Translations under genes and position numbers: made by a program | Source: Candidatus Thiodiazotropha endoloripes | GTDB lineage: Bacteria; Pseudomonadota; Gammaproteobacteria; Chromatiales; Chromatiaceae | Reading direction: 5' to 3' | Length of the DNA: 64,000 bases | Assembly (NCBI RefSeq): GCF_001708965.1 | Contig: NZ_LVJW01000003.1 | Span: 1,963,834 to 2,027,833 of the forward strand | The notes under the pieces: generated by a model | Database searches by the model: none | The model's input: the letters and a program-made list of their open reading frames with translations, nothing else | What the model was told of the DNA's origin: nothing | Part shown: piece after piece, positions 49,154 to 59,455 of the stretch | How positions within the stretch are numbered: position 1 is the first letter of the stretch | How the letters are laid out: each line of letters opens with the position of its first letter

Positions 49154-50626
49154 TCAAATTCCCGTCGACTCTGTTTGACGCTGAAGGCCATATTTCCGTA
49201 ACTTCTCCACCAGTGTGGTACGCCGCATATGCAAGCGTTTGGCAGCATGGGCTACGATACCGTCCGACTCATCCAGGGCCTGTTGAATGAGACTCTGCTC
49301 CAGGGAGTTGAGGTGGGCCTTGAGGTCGATGCCGTCATTCGGCAGTCTTGGCGCATTCTGGGTCGTGCCAGGCTCATCCCCCTCAAGACTGACCTGTGGC
49401 AGCTTGGTGGTGTCGATCAATTCAGCCGCCGGTTTGAACTTCTCCGGCAGCTCCCCTATATCCACAACCCCATAGGGATAGAGGATCGCCAATCGTTCGA
49501 TCAGATTGGCCAGCTCCCTGACATTTCCAGGCCAGCGGTAGTGACTCAAAGCTGCAATTGCTGCAGGTGTCAGTCTCACGGAACCCCGCTTCTCATTCTC
49601 AATCCGGTGGATCAGGTCATTCACCAGTACCGGGATATCTTCAACCCGGTCCCTCAGCGGAGGCATCTCAATCGGGAATACGTTGAGACGATAGAAGAGG
49701 TCTTCACGAAAATCACCGTTTTTGATCGCTGATTCGAGATTACGGTGGGTTGCGGCAATGATCCGCACATTACAGGGGATGGTCTTGTTGCTGCCGACAC
49801 GTTCAAACGAGCGCTCCTGTAAGACTCTAAGCAGTTTGACCTGCATCGGCATGCTCATGTCACCGATCTCATCGAGGAACAGGGTGCCACCCTCGGCCAT
49901 CTCAAAACGACCCTGGCGGGCACTGATCGCCCCGGTAAACGCCCCTTTCTCGTGACCAAACAGCTCACTCTCCAGCAGATCACCCGGAATCGCACCACAA
50001 TTCACCGGCACAAACGGTTTACCACGGCGAACCGAGTGAAAATGGAGTTTACGGGCAACCACCTCTTTACCGGTGCCCGACTCACCGAGAATCAGAACGG
50101 TCGCCTCGGAATCGGCAACCTGTTCAATCATCTTATTGACCTGGCGTGTCGCGCGGCTGCTACCGGAGAGACTGCGGAACAGCTCCACAGGTCGTGAACT
50201 GCCCGCTTCGGGATTTTTCAGCTCCTGAAACACCTGTGCCTTGTGGGCCAGCGCCATGAGATCATCGTAGAGGGTGGGCAGCTTGAAACTGCCGATGACA
50301 TTTTCCAAACCTTCGAAGAGTTGAGGTGTACCCTCTTGTTCATCATAGATTTGAAATACCGGCAAATTGGGATAACTCTCGGCAAGATCCCTGACCACGG
50401 CCTGCTGCTTGTCGCGCCCCTGTCCGGCACCGACCATCACGGCCACACAGTTAAACCGACTCTGCTCACTGAGTTCGATCTGAGAGATGTCATCAACCAC
50501 AACCACATCCCCTTCCACAAAGCTCAGAATGTGTTGTAGATAATTTTGACGCTGATCGTCTTGATCGAAAAGATAAATACAGAGATTAGGAAACACTGAA
50601 CCGTCTTTGTCAGAACTATGCCCCAT
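49154..50626 (-). CDS. fleQ: Flagellar master regulator FleQ/FlrA
   Basis: Top activator of the flagellar cascade and a c-di-GMP-sensing enhancer-binding protein. The 490 residues have a FleQ-type N-terminal domain without a phosphorylated receiver ('[23 protein letters not shown]'), an AAA+ core with '[18 protein letters not shown]' and '[15 protein letters not shown]', and a Fis-type helix-turn-helix ('[24 protein letters not shown]'). ATG 50626 has AGGG seven bases upstream. Its own promoter must lie in the AT-rich 280 bases upstream. Confidence 0.95.
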   Translation of the reverse strand: MGHSSDKDGSVFPNLCIYLFDQDDQRQNYLQHILSFVEGDVVVVDDISQIELSEQSRFNCVAVMVGAGQGRDKQQAVVRDLAESYPNLPVFQIYDEQEGTPQLFEGLENVIGSFKLPTLYDDLMALAHKAQVFQELKNPEAGSSRPVELFRSLSGSSRATRQVNKMIEQVADSEATVLILGESGTGKEVVARKLHFHSVRRGKPFVPVNCGAIPGDLLESELFGHEKGAFTGAISARQGRFEMAEGGTLFLDEIGDMSMPMQVKLLRVLQERSFERVGSNKTIPCNVRIIAATHRNLESAIKNGDFREDLFYRLNVFPIEMPPLRDRVEDIPVLVNDLIHRIENEKRGSVRLTPAAIAALSHYRWPGNVRELANLIERLAILYPYGVVDIGELPEKFKPAAELIDTTKLPQVSLEGDEPGTTQNAPRLPNDGIDLKAHLNSLEQSLIQQALDESDGIVAHAAKRLHMRRTTLVEKLRKYGLQRQTESTGI

Positions 50627-50909
50627 TCATCAGGCCCTAATTGCGGTGAGAATTTCTTAGCAATGGTGCGAAGTTAAGCAGCATTTTTGCTAAATGTCAA
50701 AATTACGACGATCCAAGATTTTAATTAAACAAGTTCTATTAAGATATTGTTATTAAATAAGGTTAGCAAAAATACAGGCTGATATTGAAATCTTCTCTAC
50801 GCAGTAGTTTAATTCCCAGAATAGGAATTAGAAAGTGAGTTAACTAGTGATTTATCAATAAAACTGGATATATACTTAGATTTGTACAGGTTGTATCTAA
50901 AATAGCTCC

Positions 50910-51551
50910 ATGCCAAAACTAACCCTCTCCTTCAAAGGTCGAGTTATCGACGTTTTTCACCTTGAAGCCGATTCGACCAAAATCGGTCGTGATCCGGACT
51001 GTGCCATCGCCATCGATAGCCTGGCCATCGCGCCACTGCAAGCCACCATCACCGAATCCGGGGATGTCTATCGCCTGGAAGCTCAGGATGAGGCTTTTCC
51101 GGTGCTGGTAAACCATGAAAAGACAGAAGAGATCAATCTCCATCATGGTGATGTCATACAGATCGGCAAACACACCCTCACCTTCGCTGAGGATGTGATG
51201 GAACTGGGTGCGGATCTTACTCTCCCCCATGCCCCTGCGGAGGAGCAGTCCCAAGCAGAGAAAGAAGATGGAAGCGAGGAAGAGGAAGACGCTTCGTCCA
51301 GCGTGCTGCAGATTGTCAATGGCGACAATTTCGGCCGCATTATCTCGCTACACCGCCACATGACCCGGATCGGGCATACCGGTGGGGATTGCGCCATGAT
51401 CGCCCGTCGAGAAGAGGGCTACTACATCTCCTTTCTCGAAGGGGTAAATCCCCCCACAGTGAACAAGCAACCCCTTGCAGATCAGGGTCAGCTGCTGAAT
51501 GACGGGGATTTGATCGAAGTGGGCGGCACACAGATGCAGTTTCACGCCTAA
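50910..51551 (+). CDS. Tandem FHA domain protein
   Basis: The 213-residue cytoplasmic protein has two forkhead-associated domains. The first is at about 5-95 ('TKIGRDPDCAIAIDSLAIAPLQATI', 'LHHGDVIQIGKHTLTF') and the second at about 130-213 ('TRIGHTGGDCAMIARREEGYYISFL', 'LLNDGDLIEVGGTQMQF'). An acidic linker separates them. FHA domains bind phosphothreonine, but the second lacks the full GR...S..H core. The PilZ gene follows after 12 bases, so both may share a transcript and a signalling role. Confidence 0.82.
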   Translation: MPKLTLSFKGRVIDVFHLEADSTKIGRDPDCAIAIDSLAIAPLQATITESGDVYRLEAQDEAFPVLVNHEKTEEINLHHGDVIQIGKHTLTFAEDVMELGADLTLPHAPAEEQSQAEKEDGSEEEEDASSSVLQIVNGDNFGRIISLHRHMTRIGHTGGDCAMIARREEGYYISFLEGVNPPTVNKQPLADQGQLLNDGDLIEVGGTQMQFHA

Positions 51552-51563
51552 CCAGAGTCATTT

Positions 51564-51929
51564 ATGAGTGATCACGAAAACAAAGAGCGCAGACGCTTTC
51601 ACCGCATCATTTTCGACGCTCGGGCCACCCTTGAAACCAGCAGCGGTAGCTATGAAACCGAACTGATCGATATCTCCTTGAAAGGCGCCCTGGCAAGGAT
51701 ACCGACAGCCTGGTCACCCGAGGTGGGTGAGAGTGTCACCCTGAAAGTGCTGTTGGACGATGGGGGTACCATTTCGATGTTGGCCTCCTGCGCCCATGTC
51801 GAAAAGGATCAGCTGGGCCTGCTCTGTGAAGAGATCGATATGATCAGCATCTCCCTGCTGCGCCGCCTGGTTGAACTGAATATCGGTGACGACATCATCC
51901 TGCAGAGAGATCTGGAAGCCCTCGGCTAG
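51564..51929 (+). CDS. Single-domain PilZ protein
   Basis: The 121 residues form one PilZ domain with 'ERRRFHRIIFDARATL' (RxxxR) and 'IDISLKGALARIP' (DxSxxG) for c-di-GMP binding, and 'VEKDQLGLLCEEIDMISISLLRRLVELN' at the end, as in P. aeruginosa PA2799-like proteins. It follows the FHA gene. Confidence 0.88.
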   Translation: MSDHENKERRRFHRIIFDARATLETSSGSYETELIDISLKGALARIPTAWSPEVGESVTLKVLLDDGGTISMLASCAHVEKDQLGLLCEEIDMISISLLRRLVELNIGDDIILQRDLEALG

Positions 51930-51951
51930 TGGGCCACGCCTTGCTGCCGAT

Positions 51952-53325
51952 TCAAGTAATCTGTAAAACCTCAGCAAGGGTCTCAACCGGAACAACTTCC
52001 AGACCGGCAATCGGCTGTTTCGGGGCGTTGGCTTTAGGCACCACGGCACGTTTGAAACCATGTTTCGCCGCCTCACGCAACCGTTCCGGTCCATTAGGGA
52101 CCGGCCTGATCTCCCCGGTCAATCCCAATTCACCGAATACCACCAGTCCCTGATCGAGTGGTCGATTACGAAAACTGGAGAGGGCCGCCATCAACACAGC
52201 CAGGTCCGATGCGGTCTCGGTGATCCGCACCCCGCCGACCACATTGACATAGACATCCTGGTCGAACATGCCGATACCGCCATGCCGGTGGAGCACCGCC
52301 AGCAACATGGAGAGCCGGTTCTGTTCCAGCCCCAGAGTGATACGTCGCGGATTGGCCAGGGGACTCTCATCCACCAGCGCCTGGACCTCGACCAGCAGTG
52401 GGCGGGTTCCCTCACGGGTCACCAGAATCACACTGCCCGGCACCTGCTCCGCCTGGCGCGACAGAAATATGGCGGAAGGATTGCTGACCGCCTTCAACCC
52501 CTTGTCGGTCATGGCAAACATGCCCAGCTCATTGACCGCACCGAAACGATTCTTGATGGTACGGATCAGACGAAACTGACTTCCCGCCTCTCCTTCGAAA
52601 TAGAGCACCGTATCCACCATATGCTCCAGCACCCTGGGTCCGGCCAGGCTGCCCTCCTTGGTCACATGGCCAACCAGAAACAGTGCCGTACCACTGCGTT
52701 TGGCGTAATGCACCAGTTGCGCCGTTGCCTCCCTCACCTGGGAGACGGAACCCGGTGCAGACTGCAGCAGTTCGGTATACATGGTCTGAATTGAATCCAG
52801 CACCATCACCTGCGGCTTCTCCTGCTCGGCAACAGCGATTATTCTATCAACACAGGTTTCGGGTAACAGTTTCAACTTCTCGACCGCCAGGTCGAGTCGC
52901 ATGGCACGTAGCGATATCTGCCTTGGAGACTCTTCGCCCGATACATAGAGAGAGCGCATGTTCACCGACAATCTGGCCAGGGTCTGGATCAGCAGGGTTG
53001 ACTTGCCGATGCCGGGATCACCACCAATCAGCACCACCGAACCTTCGACCAAGCCCCCGCCCAGAACCCGATCAAGTTCCGCACTGTCGGTGGTGGTACG
53101 AGCCTCATGCGCTATCTCTACCTCAGTCAGCGGCATCACCTGCTGACCACCGGTTCCCGCATAACCGGCAAAGCGTCCCTTAGCGGATGTGGCCGGGGCC
53201 AGGCTCTCCTCCAGTACATTCCAGGAGTGGCACTCGGAACACTGACCGGACCATTTGGCAAAACTGGCGCCACAGGCACTGCAGGTATATAGGGTTTTTG
53301 CCGCTTTTTTACCGCCCTGTGCCAT
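51952..53325 (-). CDS. radA: DNA repair protein RadA
   Basis: RadA is a RecA-like branch-migration helicase. The 457-residue product has the zinc finger 'YTCSACGASFAKWSGQCSECHSWN' near the start, Walker A 'IGGDPGIGKSTLLIQ', the signature 'KNRFGAVNELGMF' and a Lon-like C-terminal domain. ATG 53325 shares one base with the alr stop and has GGAGG upstream. Confidence 0.97.
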   Translation of the reverse strand: MAQGGKKAAKTLYTCSACGASFAKWSGQCSECHSWNVLEESLAPATSAKGRFAGYAGTGGQQVMPLTEVEIAHEARTTTDSAELDRVLGGGLVEGSVVLIGGDPGIGKSTLLIQTLARLSVNMRSLYVSGEESPRQISLRAMRLDLAVEKLKLLPETCVDRIIAVAEQEKPQVMVLDSIQTMYTELLQSAPGSVSQVREATAQLVHYAKRSGTALFLVGHVTKEGSLAGPRVLEHMVDTVLYFEGEAGSQFRLIRTIKNRFGAVNELGMFAMTDKGLKAVSNPSAIFLSRQAEQVPGSVILVTREGTRPLLVEVQALVDESPLANPRRITLGLEQNRLSMLLAVLHRHGGIGMFDQDVYVNVVGGVRITETASDLAVLMAALSSFRNRPLDQGLVVFGELGLTGEIRPVPNGPERLREAAKHGFKRAVVPKANAPKQPIAGLEVVPVETLAEVLQIT

Positions 53326-54422
53326 CACACCTCCAGCTGCTGGCGATTGAGATCGTGAAATCGAACCCGTCGCTTGACACCGCAGAGCAGTTCATAGGCG
53401 ATGGTACCGGCCTGCCGGGCGATCTCCTCCACCGGCAATTCCCCTCCCCACAAAACCGCCTCATCGCCAACCTCTATTCCGCTCAGCGCCCTGGCATCGA
53501 CACACAGCATGTCCATCGAAACCCGTCCAACCAGTGGAAGGCGAACCCCATTGACCAGCACTGGTGTGCCGTTCGGCGCATGACGGGGATAACCGTCCCC
53601 ATAGCCAATCGCAACCACGGCCACCGGCATGGCTTCGGGACAGACATAGCTCCCCCCATAGCCGATTGCATCTCCCGCCTGACAGGACTTGACCGCCATC
53701 ACCCGACTGCTCAGGGTCATCACCGGTTGCAGTCCCAACTCTGCTGCAGTTGTATTGATGAAGGGGGAAGCACCGTACAACATGATACCGGGCCGCACCC
53801 AGTCAAAACGGGTTGCAGGATTGGCCAGAAGTCCGGCTGAATTTGCCAGTGAGCGTGCACGATAAGGGGATGGATCGATTTGCATCAGCTGCTCACACTG
53901 AGTGGCAGTCATCGGATCGTCAGGATCATCCCCATTGGCCAGATGGCTCAACAGATTGATATCACCAACAACCGGCAGAGCCTTGAGTTGCGCCAGGCTA
54001 TGGTTGAGCTCACCCGGTGTAAATCCCAGTCTGTGCATGCCGCTATCAAGCTTTAACCAGACGGATAGCCGCTGGCCAGTCGAGGAGAGGGACTGCAAAA
54101 CATCCAACTGACCTCGATGATGTACAACCACCTGCAGGTCTGCATATATGGCTTGTTCGAAATCAGATCGACTGATACAGGCTGAGAGTACCAACAGGGG
54201 CTTGACCACACCCTGCTGTCTGAGCGCCAGTGCTTCATCAAGCCGCGCAACGGCAAACCCATCTGCCTCATCCAAAGCCTCGACAACCCGGAACAGACCA
54301 TGGCCATAACCGTCCGCTTTGATGACTGCCCAGATTCGACTCGTGTCAGCGGCTTGTCGTGCAAGTCTCAGATTGTGCCTCAGGGCAGCATGATCGATTG
54401 ATGCCTGTGGGGCAAACTCCAT
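53325..54422 (-). CDS. alr: Alanine racemase
   Basis: PLP enzyme making D-alanine for peptidoglycan. The 365 residues have the Schiff-base Lys in 'WAVIKADGYGHGL' (near 35), 'LDSGMHRLGF', 'VRPGIMLYG', the catalytic Tyr in 'AIGYGGSYVCP' and 'VSMDMLCVD'. The start ATG at 54422 overlaps the dnaB stop. Next to dnaB, as in E. coli. Confidence 0.97.
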   Translation of the reverse strand: MEFAPQASIDHAALRHNLRLARQAADTSRIWAVIKADGYGHGLFRVVEALDEADGFAVARLDEALALRQQGVVKPLLVLSACISRSDFEQAIYADLQVVVHHRGQLDVLQSLSSTGQRLSVWLKLDSGMHRLGFTPGELNHSLAQLKALPVVGDINLLSHLANGDDPDDPMTATQCEQLMQIDPSPYRARSLANSAGLLANPATRFDWVRPGIMLYGASPFINTTAAELGLQPVMTLSSRVMAVKSCQAGDAIGYGGSYVCPEAMPVAVVAIGYGDGYPRHAPNGTPVLVNGVRLPLVGRVSMDMLCVDARALSGIEVGDEAVLWGGELPVEEIARQAGTIAYELLCGVKRRVRFHDLNRQQLEV

Positions 54423-55828
54423 CAATACCCCTCGTCGCCGTAGACATCTTCCGTATAGTTTTCAAATTTGGTGTATTTACCAAGAAAGGTCAGACGTGTG
54501 GTTCCAATCGGGCCATTACGCTGTTTACCGATGATAATCTCGGCAATGCCTTTGTCCGGGCTGTCTTCGTTGTAGACCTCATCCCGATAGATGAAGACGA
54601 TCAGATCCGCATCCTGCTCAATCGCACCGGACTCACGCAGGTCAGACATGATCGGCCGTTTGTTGGTTCTCTGCTCAAGGCTGCGATTGAGCTGAGACAG
54701 AGCGATCACCGGTACATCCAACTCCTTAGCCAACGCCTTCAGGGAGCGGGAGATGGCGGAGATCTCATTGGTCCGGTTCTCCCCTTCTCCAGGTGCCTGC
54801 ATCAACTGCAGATAATCGATCACAATCAGTCCGAGATCATCGTGTTCCCGTTTCAGTCGACGGGCTCTGGCACGCACCTCGGTCGGCGACATGGCCGGCG
54901 TATCGTCGATATAGAGCCTGGTTTCAGCCAGCATACTTACGGCGGAAGAGAGTCTCGGCCACTCCTCATCCTCCAGTTTACCGGTTCGCACCCGCAACTG
55001 ATCGATACGCCCCAGGGATGACATCATACGCATCGCCAGGGCGTCACCCGGCATCTCCATACTGTAGACAGCCACCGCCTTGCCCGCCTGTATGGCCACA
55101 TTCTCGGCAATATTCATGGCAAAGGTGGTCTTACCCATCGAGGGACGGCCGGCAACAATAATCAGGTCCGCATGTTGCAGACCAGAGGTCATCTGATCAA
55201 AATCGGAAAACCCGGTACTGATACCGGTGATCGGTTCGTCCTGCTGGAACAGGGTCTCAATCCGGTCAACCGCCTTGGTCAGCAGGGATTTGATTGGTGT
55301 GAATCCACCCTTACCCTTACTGGTCTGTTCAGCGATCTCAAAAACCTTGCGCTCAGCGACATCAAGCAGCTCTTCAGCCTTACGGCCCAGAGGGTGAAAA
55401 GCACTATCGGAGATATCGGTACCAACAGAAATCAGCTGGCGCATTACCGAATACTCACGCACGATACCGGCATAGGATTTTATGTTTGCCGCACTGGGCG
55501 TCTCTTCCGCAAGGCGTACCAGATAGGGTAAGCCACCGGCATCCTCAAGCTCCTCTTTACGCTCCAGATGCTCTGCCAGGGTTACCACATCAAAAGGCTG
55601 ATTATCCTCTGCCTGCGCGGCGATGGCGCTGAAGATCAAACGATGCTCTTTGCGATAGAAATCCCCATCAACCACCAGATCCGCCACCTTGTCCCAACTG
55701 GCATTATCCAGCAGCAATCCCCCAAGGAGCGATTGCTCGGCCTGGTTTGAGTGGGGCGGTACCTTGATCGCCCGCTGTTCGACTTCCGGATAGACAGCAA
55801 GCTCTTCTGGATAGGCAGATTCAGACAT
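54422..55828 (-). CDS. dnaB: Replicative DNA helicase DnaB
   Basis: Hexameric helicase at the replication fork. The 468 residues have the N-terminal primase-interacting domain ('PPHSNQAEQSLLGGLLLDN'), Walker A 'AGRPSMGKTTFAMNIAE', Walker B 'LIVIDYLQLM' and 'QLNRSLEQRTNKRPIMSDLRESGAIEQDAD'. No intein is present. Confidence 0.98.
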   Translation of the reverse strand: MSESAYPEELAVYPEVEQRAIKVPPHSNQAEQSLLGGLLLDNASWDKVADLVVDGDFYRKEHRLIFSAIAAQAEDNQPFDVVTLAEHLERKEELEDAGGLPYLVRLAEETPSAANIKSYAGIVREYSVMRQLISVGTDISDSAFHPLGRKAEELLDVAERKVFEIAEQTSKGKGGFTPIKSLLTKAVDRIETLFQQDEPITGISTGFSDFDQMTSGLQHADLIIVAGRPSMGKTTFAMNIAENVAIQAGKAVAVYSMEMPGDALAMRMMSSLGRIDQLRVRTGKLEDEEWPRLSSAVSMLAETRLYIDDTPAMSPTEVRARARRLKREHDDLGLIVIDYLQLMQAPGEGENRTNEISAISRSLKALAKELDVPVIALSQLNRSLEQRTNKRPIMSDLRESGAIEQDADLIVFIYRDEVYNEDSPDKGIAEIIIGKQRNGPIGTTRLTFLGKYTKFENYTEDVYGDEGY

Positions 55829-56191
55829 CGGAATTAGTTAGTTTCTGGGTTGAACCAAATTGGCAGCAGGGACAGACAAGGATACGGTATTGGAGGAGTC
55901 GAGGAAAGAGAACCTGTCCCTTGCTTCGGCTGGAGCATGCATCAAAACGGCCGGATGGGGGAATGAAAAGCCGCTGATCAATCACCGTGCTGAGAGGAGT
56001 ATTGAAGGTAGTGTGGCAAAAGGTTGAAACAACTGCAAAAACAGTCAGCTGCAAACCATTGAGCCATAGCGAAAGCGAAGCTGTCGTGCCGCTGGCTGAA
56101 ACAGCCGGCATCACATACCCTCAAACGGCGCCTGAAAGGCGCCGTCGAGAACTGTGGCTAGCGGGTAACGATCGACAGCCGAGGCTGGCGA
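55829..56191. other. Intergenic region between rplI and dnaB
   Basis: These 363 bases hold the terminator at 56125-56145 and the dnaB leader. A pair of inverted 7-mers (GGGACAG and CTGTCCC) near 55870 and 55913 could form a long-range hairpin in the dnaB leader. No coding frame is supported. Confidence 0.5.
56125..56145 (-). terminator. Terminator of the rpsF-rpsR-rplI operon
   Basis: An eight-pair GC-rich stem (ACGGCGCC with GGCGCCGT) and a five-base loop lie about 45 bases past the rplI stop, followed by a short TTT on the minus strand. Confidence 0.65.
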
Positions 56192-56641
56192 TCAAGCCTC
56201 TGGAACGATGGTCAGTTTGATGGTGACGTCCACATCCGCATGCAGATGCAGGTCGACTTCATACTCACCGGCAATACGGAAGGGGCCATTCGGAAGCATG
56301 ACCTCTTTCTTCTCCACCGACTCGCCAGCAGCGCTTGCCGCTTTGGCGATATCCGAGGTTCCGACCGAACCGAACAGACGACCTTCATCACCCGCCTTAC
56401 AGGTGATGGAGAGTTCCATACCGTCCAGCTTGGCTTTGCGCGCCTCGGCAGCCTGCAATTTCTCCTGAGCCTCTTTTTCAAGCTCAGCACGACGCTGCTC
56501 GAAAACCTTCAGATTCGCTTCGGTAGCCGGAATGGCTTTACCGCTGGGAATCAGAAAGTTACGGCCGAAACCGCTCTTAACGTTTACCTTTTCACCCAGA
56601 TCACCCAGGTTATCCACTTTTTGCAATAGAATAATTTCCAT
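56192..56641 (-). CDS. rplI: 50S ribosomal protein L9
   Basis: From ATG 56641 the product is 149 residues, the same length as E. coli L9. It starts 'MEIILLQKVDNLGDLGEKVNVKSGFGRNFLIP', with the connecting helix in the middle and the C-terminal domain 'LFGSVGTSDIAKA'. A GTG at 56650 would add three residues and is not needed. Confidence 0.98.
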   Translation of the reverse strand: MEIILLQKVDNLGDLGEKVNVKSGFGRNFLIPSGKAIPATEANLKVFEQRRAELEKEAQEKLQAAEARKAKLDGMELSITCKAGDEGRLFGSVGTSDIAKAASAAGESVEKKEVMLPNGPFRIAGEYEVDLHLHADVDVTIKLTIVPEA

Positions 56642-56712
56642 TGTAATCACCCTTATTAGGTCAAATCTTTAGTTGCGACCAAACCACCTTCGGCGGCTTG
56701 TCGCGCGACTTC

Positions 56713-57624
56713 TTACCCGCTGTTTTGCGTTTTAAAGCGGGCTCGAAAATCGATCCAAATATCCAGCAGACCGATACTGATCATCACCAGCACCATCTGC
56801 GGTAAAAAAACAATCAGCATCAGGTAGGTCACTACCAACCAGAGCTGGGCGGATTTGATCAGTTTCACCAGACCATGGATCACCGCCATGCCCTGCAGAA
56901 ACAACAACCCCAGAACCACTGCTCCCAAACAACCCAATATTGCCGGATAGCTCTGTTCCGGAAGCAGTCCCAGCAACAGTGCCGCAGCACCTGCAACGCC
57001 CACAAACCGGTGCAGTCGCATCTGCTGATACTCTTCGGCAAACCCACCCGGGTTGTAGAGTATCGCCTGCCACCAACGAGCCACATAGAGGCTGAGTAAC
57101 ATCTGCAGCAGAAAACCGAACGAGACCAGCCCACACATCATGCTGGAAAGCTGGTCTAAAACCTCAACGCTTTGAGCCTGATCAAACAGACCGGCCTCAA
57201 TGAAGCGCTGACTCATGGGCTCCAGATACTCTCGCCAGAAAGTGGCCGGATCCCCCATACTGATGTATTGCACCAGTATGGCCAGTAGGCCGAATATCAA
57301 TCCGGCCTGGGTTGTCAAAGCCAAAGAGCGGGTATTGCGAAGCAGCAGTCCGAGCAATACCACCGGTATCCATAACACCAGCAGAAAACCCAGCGCCGCC
57401 AGCGGGTTACCAAAAATCAGTGTCATCAGGAGAGCGCAGGCGAATGTTGCAAGGAGTAATACCTTGGCTGTTGCCAGACCACCCAGTCTCAGGGTAACCA
57501 GAGCAACACTGGCACTGCTGAACACACCGATAAATGGAATGATGATCGACAGCACGGCCAGAACCGTTGCCACCATGGCTGATCGCGCTGGCCCACGCAT
57601 CACGAAGGATGCCACTGCTTTCAT
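56713..57624 (-). CDS. DUF2232 multi-pass membrane protein
   Basis: A 303-residue protein with about eight membrane helices across its length, matching DUF2232 (YybS-like). The gene lies between rpsR and rplI, which is its usual place in many gammaproteobacteria. It has ECF-transporter S-component-like topology, but the substrate is unknown. Confidence 0.85.
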   Translation of the reverse strand: MKAVASFVMRGPARSAMVATVLAVLSIIIPFIGVFSSASVALVTLRLGGLATAKVLLLATFACALLMTLIFGNPLAALGFLLVLWIPVVLLGLLLRNTRSLALTTQAGLIFGLLAILVQYISMGDPATFWREYLEPMSQRFIEAGLFDQAQSVEVLDQLSSMMCGLVSFGFLLQMLLSLYVARWWQAILYNPGGFAEEYQQMRLHRFVGVAGAAALLLGLLPEQSYPAILGCLGAVVLGLLFLQGMAVIHGLVKLIKSAQLWLVVTYLMLIVFLPQMVLVMISIGLLDIWIDFRARFKTQNSG

Positions 57625-57653
57625 TCCGCTACCCCGGCAGGTATGAACTCCCT

Positions 57654-57878
57654 TTAGTGCTGATCAGTGTATGGCAGCAGCGCGATATAGCGAGCACGCT
57701 TGATCGCGCTCGCCAGCTGACGCTGATACTTTGCTTTCGTACCGGTAATACGGCTGGGTACGATCTTGCCACTCTCACTGACATAGGCCTTGAGGAGATT
57801 CAGATCCTTGTAATCGATCTCGCTGATGCCTTCCGCTGTGAAGCGGCAATATTTCTTACGTCGAAAAAAACGTGCCAT
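57654..57878 (-). CDS. rpsR: 30S ribosomal protein S18
   Basis: The 74-residue product starts '[17 protein letters not shown]' and contains '[35 protein letters not shown]', the conserved S18 core. It lies 28 bases after rpsF. Confidence 0.98.
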   Translation of the reverse strand: MARFFRRKKYCRFTAEGISEIDYKDLNLLKAYVSESGKIVPSRITGTKAKYQRQLASAIKRARYIALLPYTDQH

Positions 57879-57906
57879 CTATTTGTCCTCTCTCTGTTCC
57901 TGCTGC

Positions 57907-58323
57907 TCAGTCGTCACTTGATTCAGTCGCTTCAGCAACCGAATCCTCGTTTTCGTCCTGCGCATCTTCATCATTGCCACGGCTCGCTGGGCGTTCGTCA
58001 GCTTCCTGGGATTTGGCCAACTGAGAGAGCTCGGTAATCGCCTCTTCCCGACGAATCACCATATTGCGAATGACGGCATCGTTGAAACGGAAGGCGCTTT
58101 CCAACTCATCCAGTGCTTCCTGATCACACTCAATGTTCATCAGAACATAGTGTGCTTTGTGGATCTTGTTGATCGGATAGGCCAGTTGACGGCGTCCCCA
58201 ATCCTCAAGCCGGTGGATGGAACCACCCTTGGTTTCGATACCCGAGCGGTAACGCTCGATCATAGCGGGTACTTGTTCACTCTGGTCCGGATGAACCAGG
58301 AACACAACTTCATAGTGCCTCAT
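57907..58323 (-). CDS. rpsF: 30S ribosomal protein S6
   Basis: A 138-residue S6 with '[25 protein letters not shown]', '[26 protein letters not shown]' and '[13 protein letters not shown]'. The tail is long, acidic and disordered, as in other gammaproteobacteria where glutamates can be added. First gene of the rpsF operon. Confidence 0.98.
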   Translation of the reverse strand: MRHYEVVFLVHPDQSEQVPAMIERYRSGIETKGGSIHRLEDWGRRQLAYPINKIHKAHYVLMNIECDQEALDELESAFRFNDAVIRNMVIRREEAITELSQLAKSQEADERPASRGNDEDAQDENEDSVAEATESSDD

Positions 58324-58629
58324 TGTATCTCCTTACGGTTTAGGCAGCCTTCCGCATGTGCAGTAAGGCAAGGAGCGATACCCGATCGGCAGTCGATTCA
58401 CCCCCCGGAGAGGGTTTGCCTTTGGCAATCGGGGATCAGAAAGCGGCGGATTCTACCTTTTTGCCTGGAAAACCGCAAGATTTGTCACTGCAATCTTATA
58501 CAGATAATTGGCCACTATGCTGTAAATGAGCGCCAATCACCGCAAAATGTCGCAAATGACTATTTATTTGCTGCCTTCATTGGCGTGCATTTGCGGTTGA
58601 TCACTTAGGATGCGGCGAAGCATGAGTCC
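58324..58629. other. Intergenic region upstream of rpsF
   Basis: About 306 bases hold the rpsF leader and the end of the outer-membrane protein transcript. I see only weak local hairpins and no coding frame with support. Confidence 0.45.
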
Positions 58630-59388
58630 TTAGAAATCAACTTCCAGGCCCAGGTAGAAGCCGTCGAAATCCCAATCGGTATAGACCCCATCCAGATCGT
58701 CCAGCTCGAGCAAAAAGCTTCGGTAGCCACCTTTCAGGCGCAGATCCATCGCCAGATTGTCGATTAGGCTATAGGCCAGACCGAACTGGTAGTCCTGCAG
58801 TTTATGGTCACCAACACTGAGTATGTTGAGATCACCGTAAACCCACAGCGGTGTTGACGGTATACCAACCTGTGCGGCGCCATAGAACATCGGCACATAA
58901 CCTTTGAAGCGGTCCTGTGAGGCCTGACTGGTAGCGATATCCTCGACCCGGATGTCACCATCCAGATATTTCAGATTCAGTCCGAAATCGAATGACACAA
59001 GATCATTGTCGAACAGTTCATAATAGAAGACGAAGTCGGTGCTTTGCATGTCGAACTCGACATCCACTTCACGACCGGCGGAAAATGTCATGCCCGCATA
59101 ACGAAATGTCTCGCTAAGAACCATATCCCCGTCTGAGCTCAAATCATTGGTTCTGACCTTCAGATTCGGTACCAGTGGTACGGGATGCTCAAAGGCTATC
59201 GAAGCGACCCCTTTGACCTCGGTTCCCAGGTCGAAAAACTGCAGATCCGATTCAGAGATATCGGAAATGGAACCGGATGAGTCAATATTCCATAGCTCTA
59301 TGCCTGCGGTAAATCCAAGCAGCGTATCTGCCTGCACCTGAGCGCTTGAGAGAACAGACAGCAAGGCGAGACAGGAAAGTTTTCTCAT
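58630..59388 (-). CDS. Small outer-membrane beta-barrel protein (TIGR04219-like)
   Basis: From ATG 59388 the product is 252 residues, with a signal peptide (1-20, cut near VQA|DT). The mature part alternates in beta-strand fashion ('LLGFTAGIELWNIDSSGSI', 'FVFYYELFDNDLVSFDFGLNLKYLDGD') and ends 'GFYLGLEVDF', with the terminal Phe of outer-membrane barrels. The layout fits the TIGR04219 family. The longer frame from 59526 precedes the signal peptide and is dropped. Function unknown. Confidence 0.78.
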   Translation of the reverse strand: MRKLSCLALLSVLSSAQVQADTLLGFTAGIELWNIDSSGSISDISESDLQFFDLGTEVKGVASIAFEHPVPLVPNLKVRTNDLSSDGDMVLSETFRYAGMTFSAGREVDVEFDMQSTDFVFYYELFDNDLVSFDFGLNLKYLDGDIRVEDIATSQASQDRFKGYVPMFYGAAQVGIPSTPLWVYGDLNILSVGDHKLQDYQFGLAYSLIDNLAMDLRLKGGYRSFLLELDDLDGVYTDWDFDGFYLGLEVDF

Positions 59389-59455
59389 CACATTAAATCT
59401 CCAATAAGACTGAATCATTCCCAAAAATAGATTTTGAATCCTATGAACCCGGCGG

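Noticed and set aside
55821-56114. 97-codon frame upstream of dnaB
   Set aside because: It covers the dnaB leader, has no ribosome site and no recognisable features.
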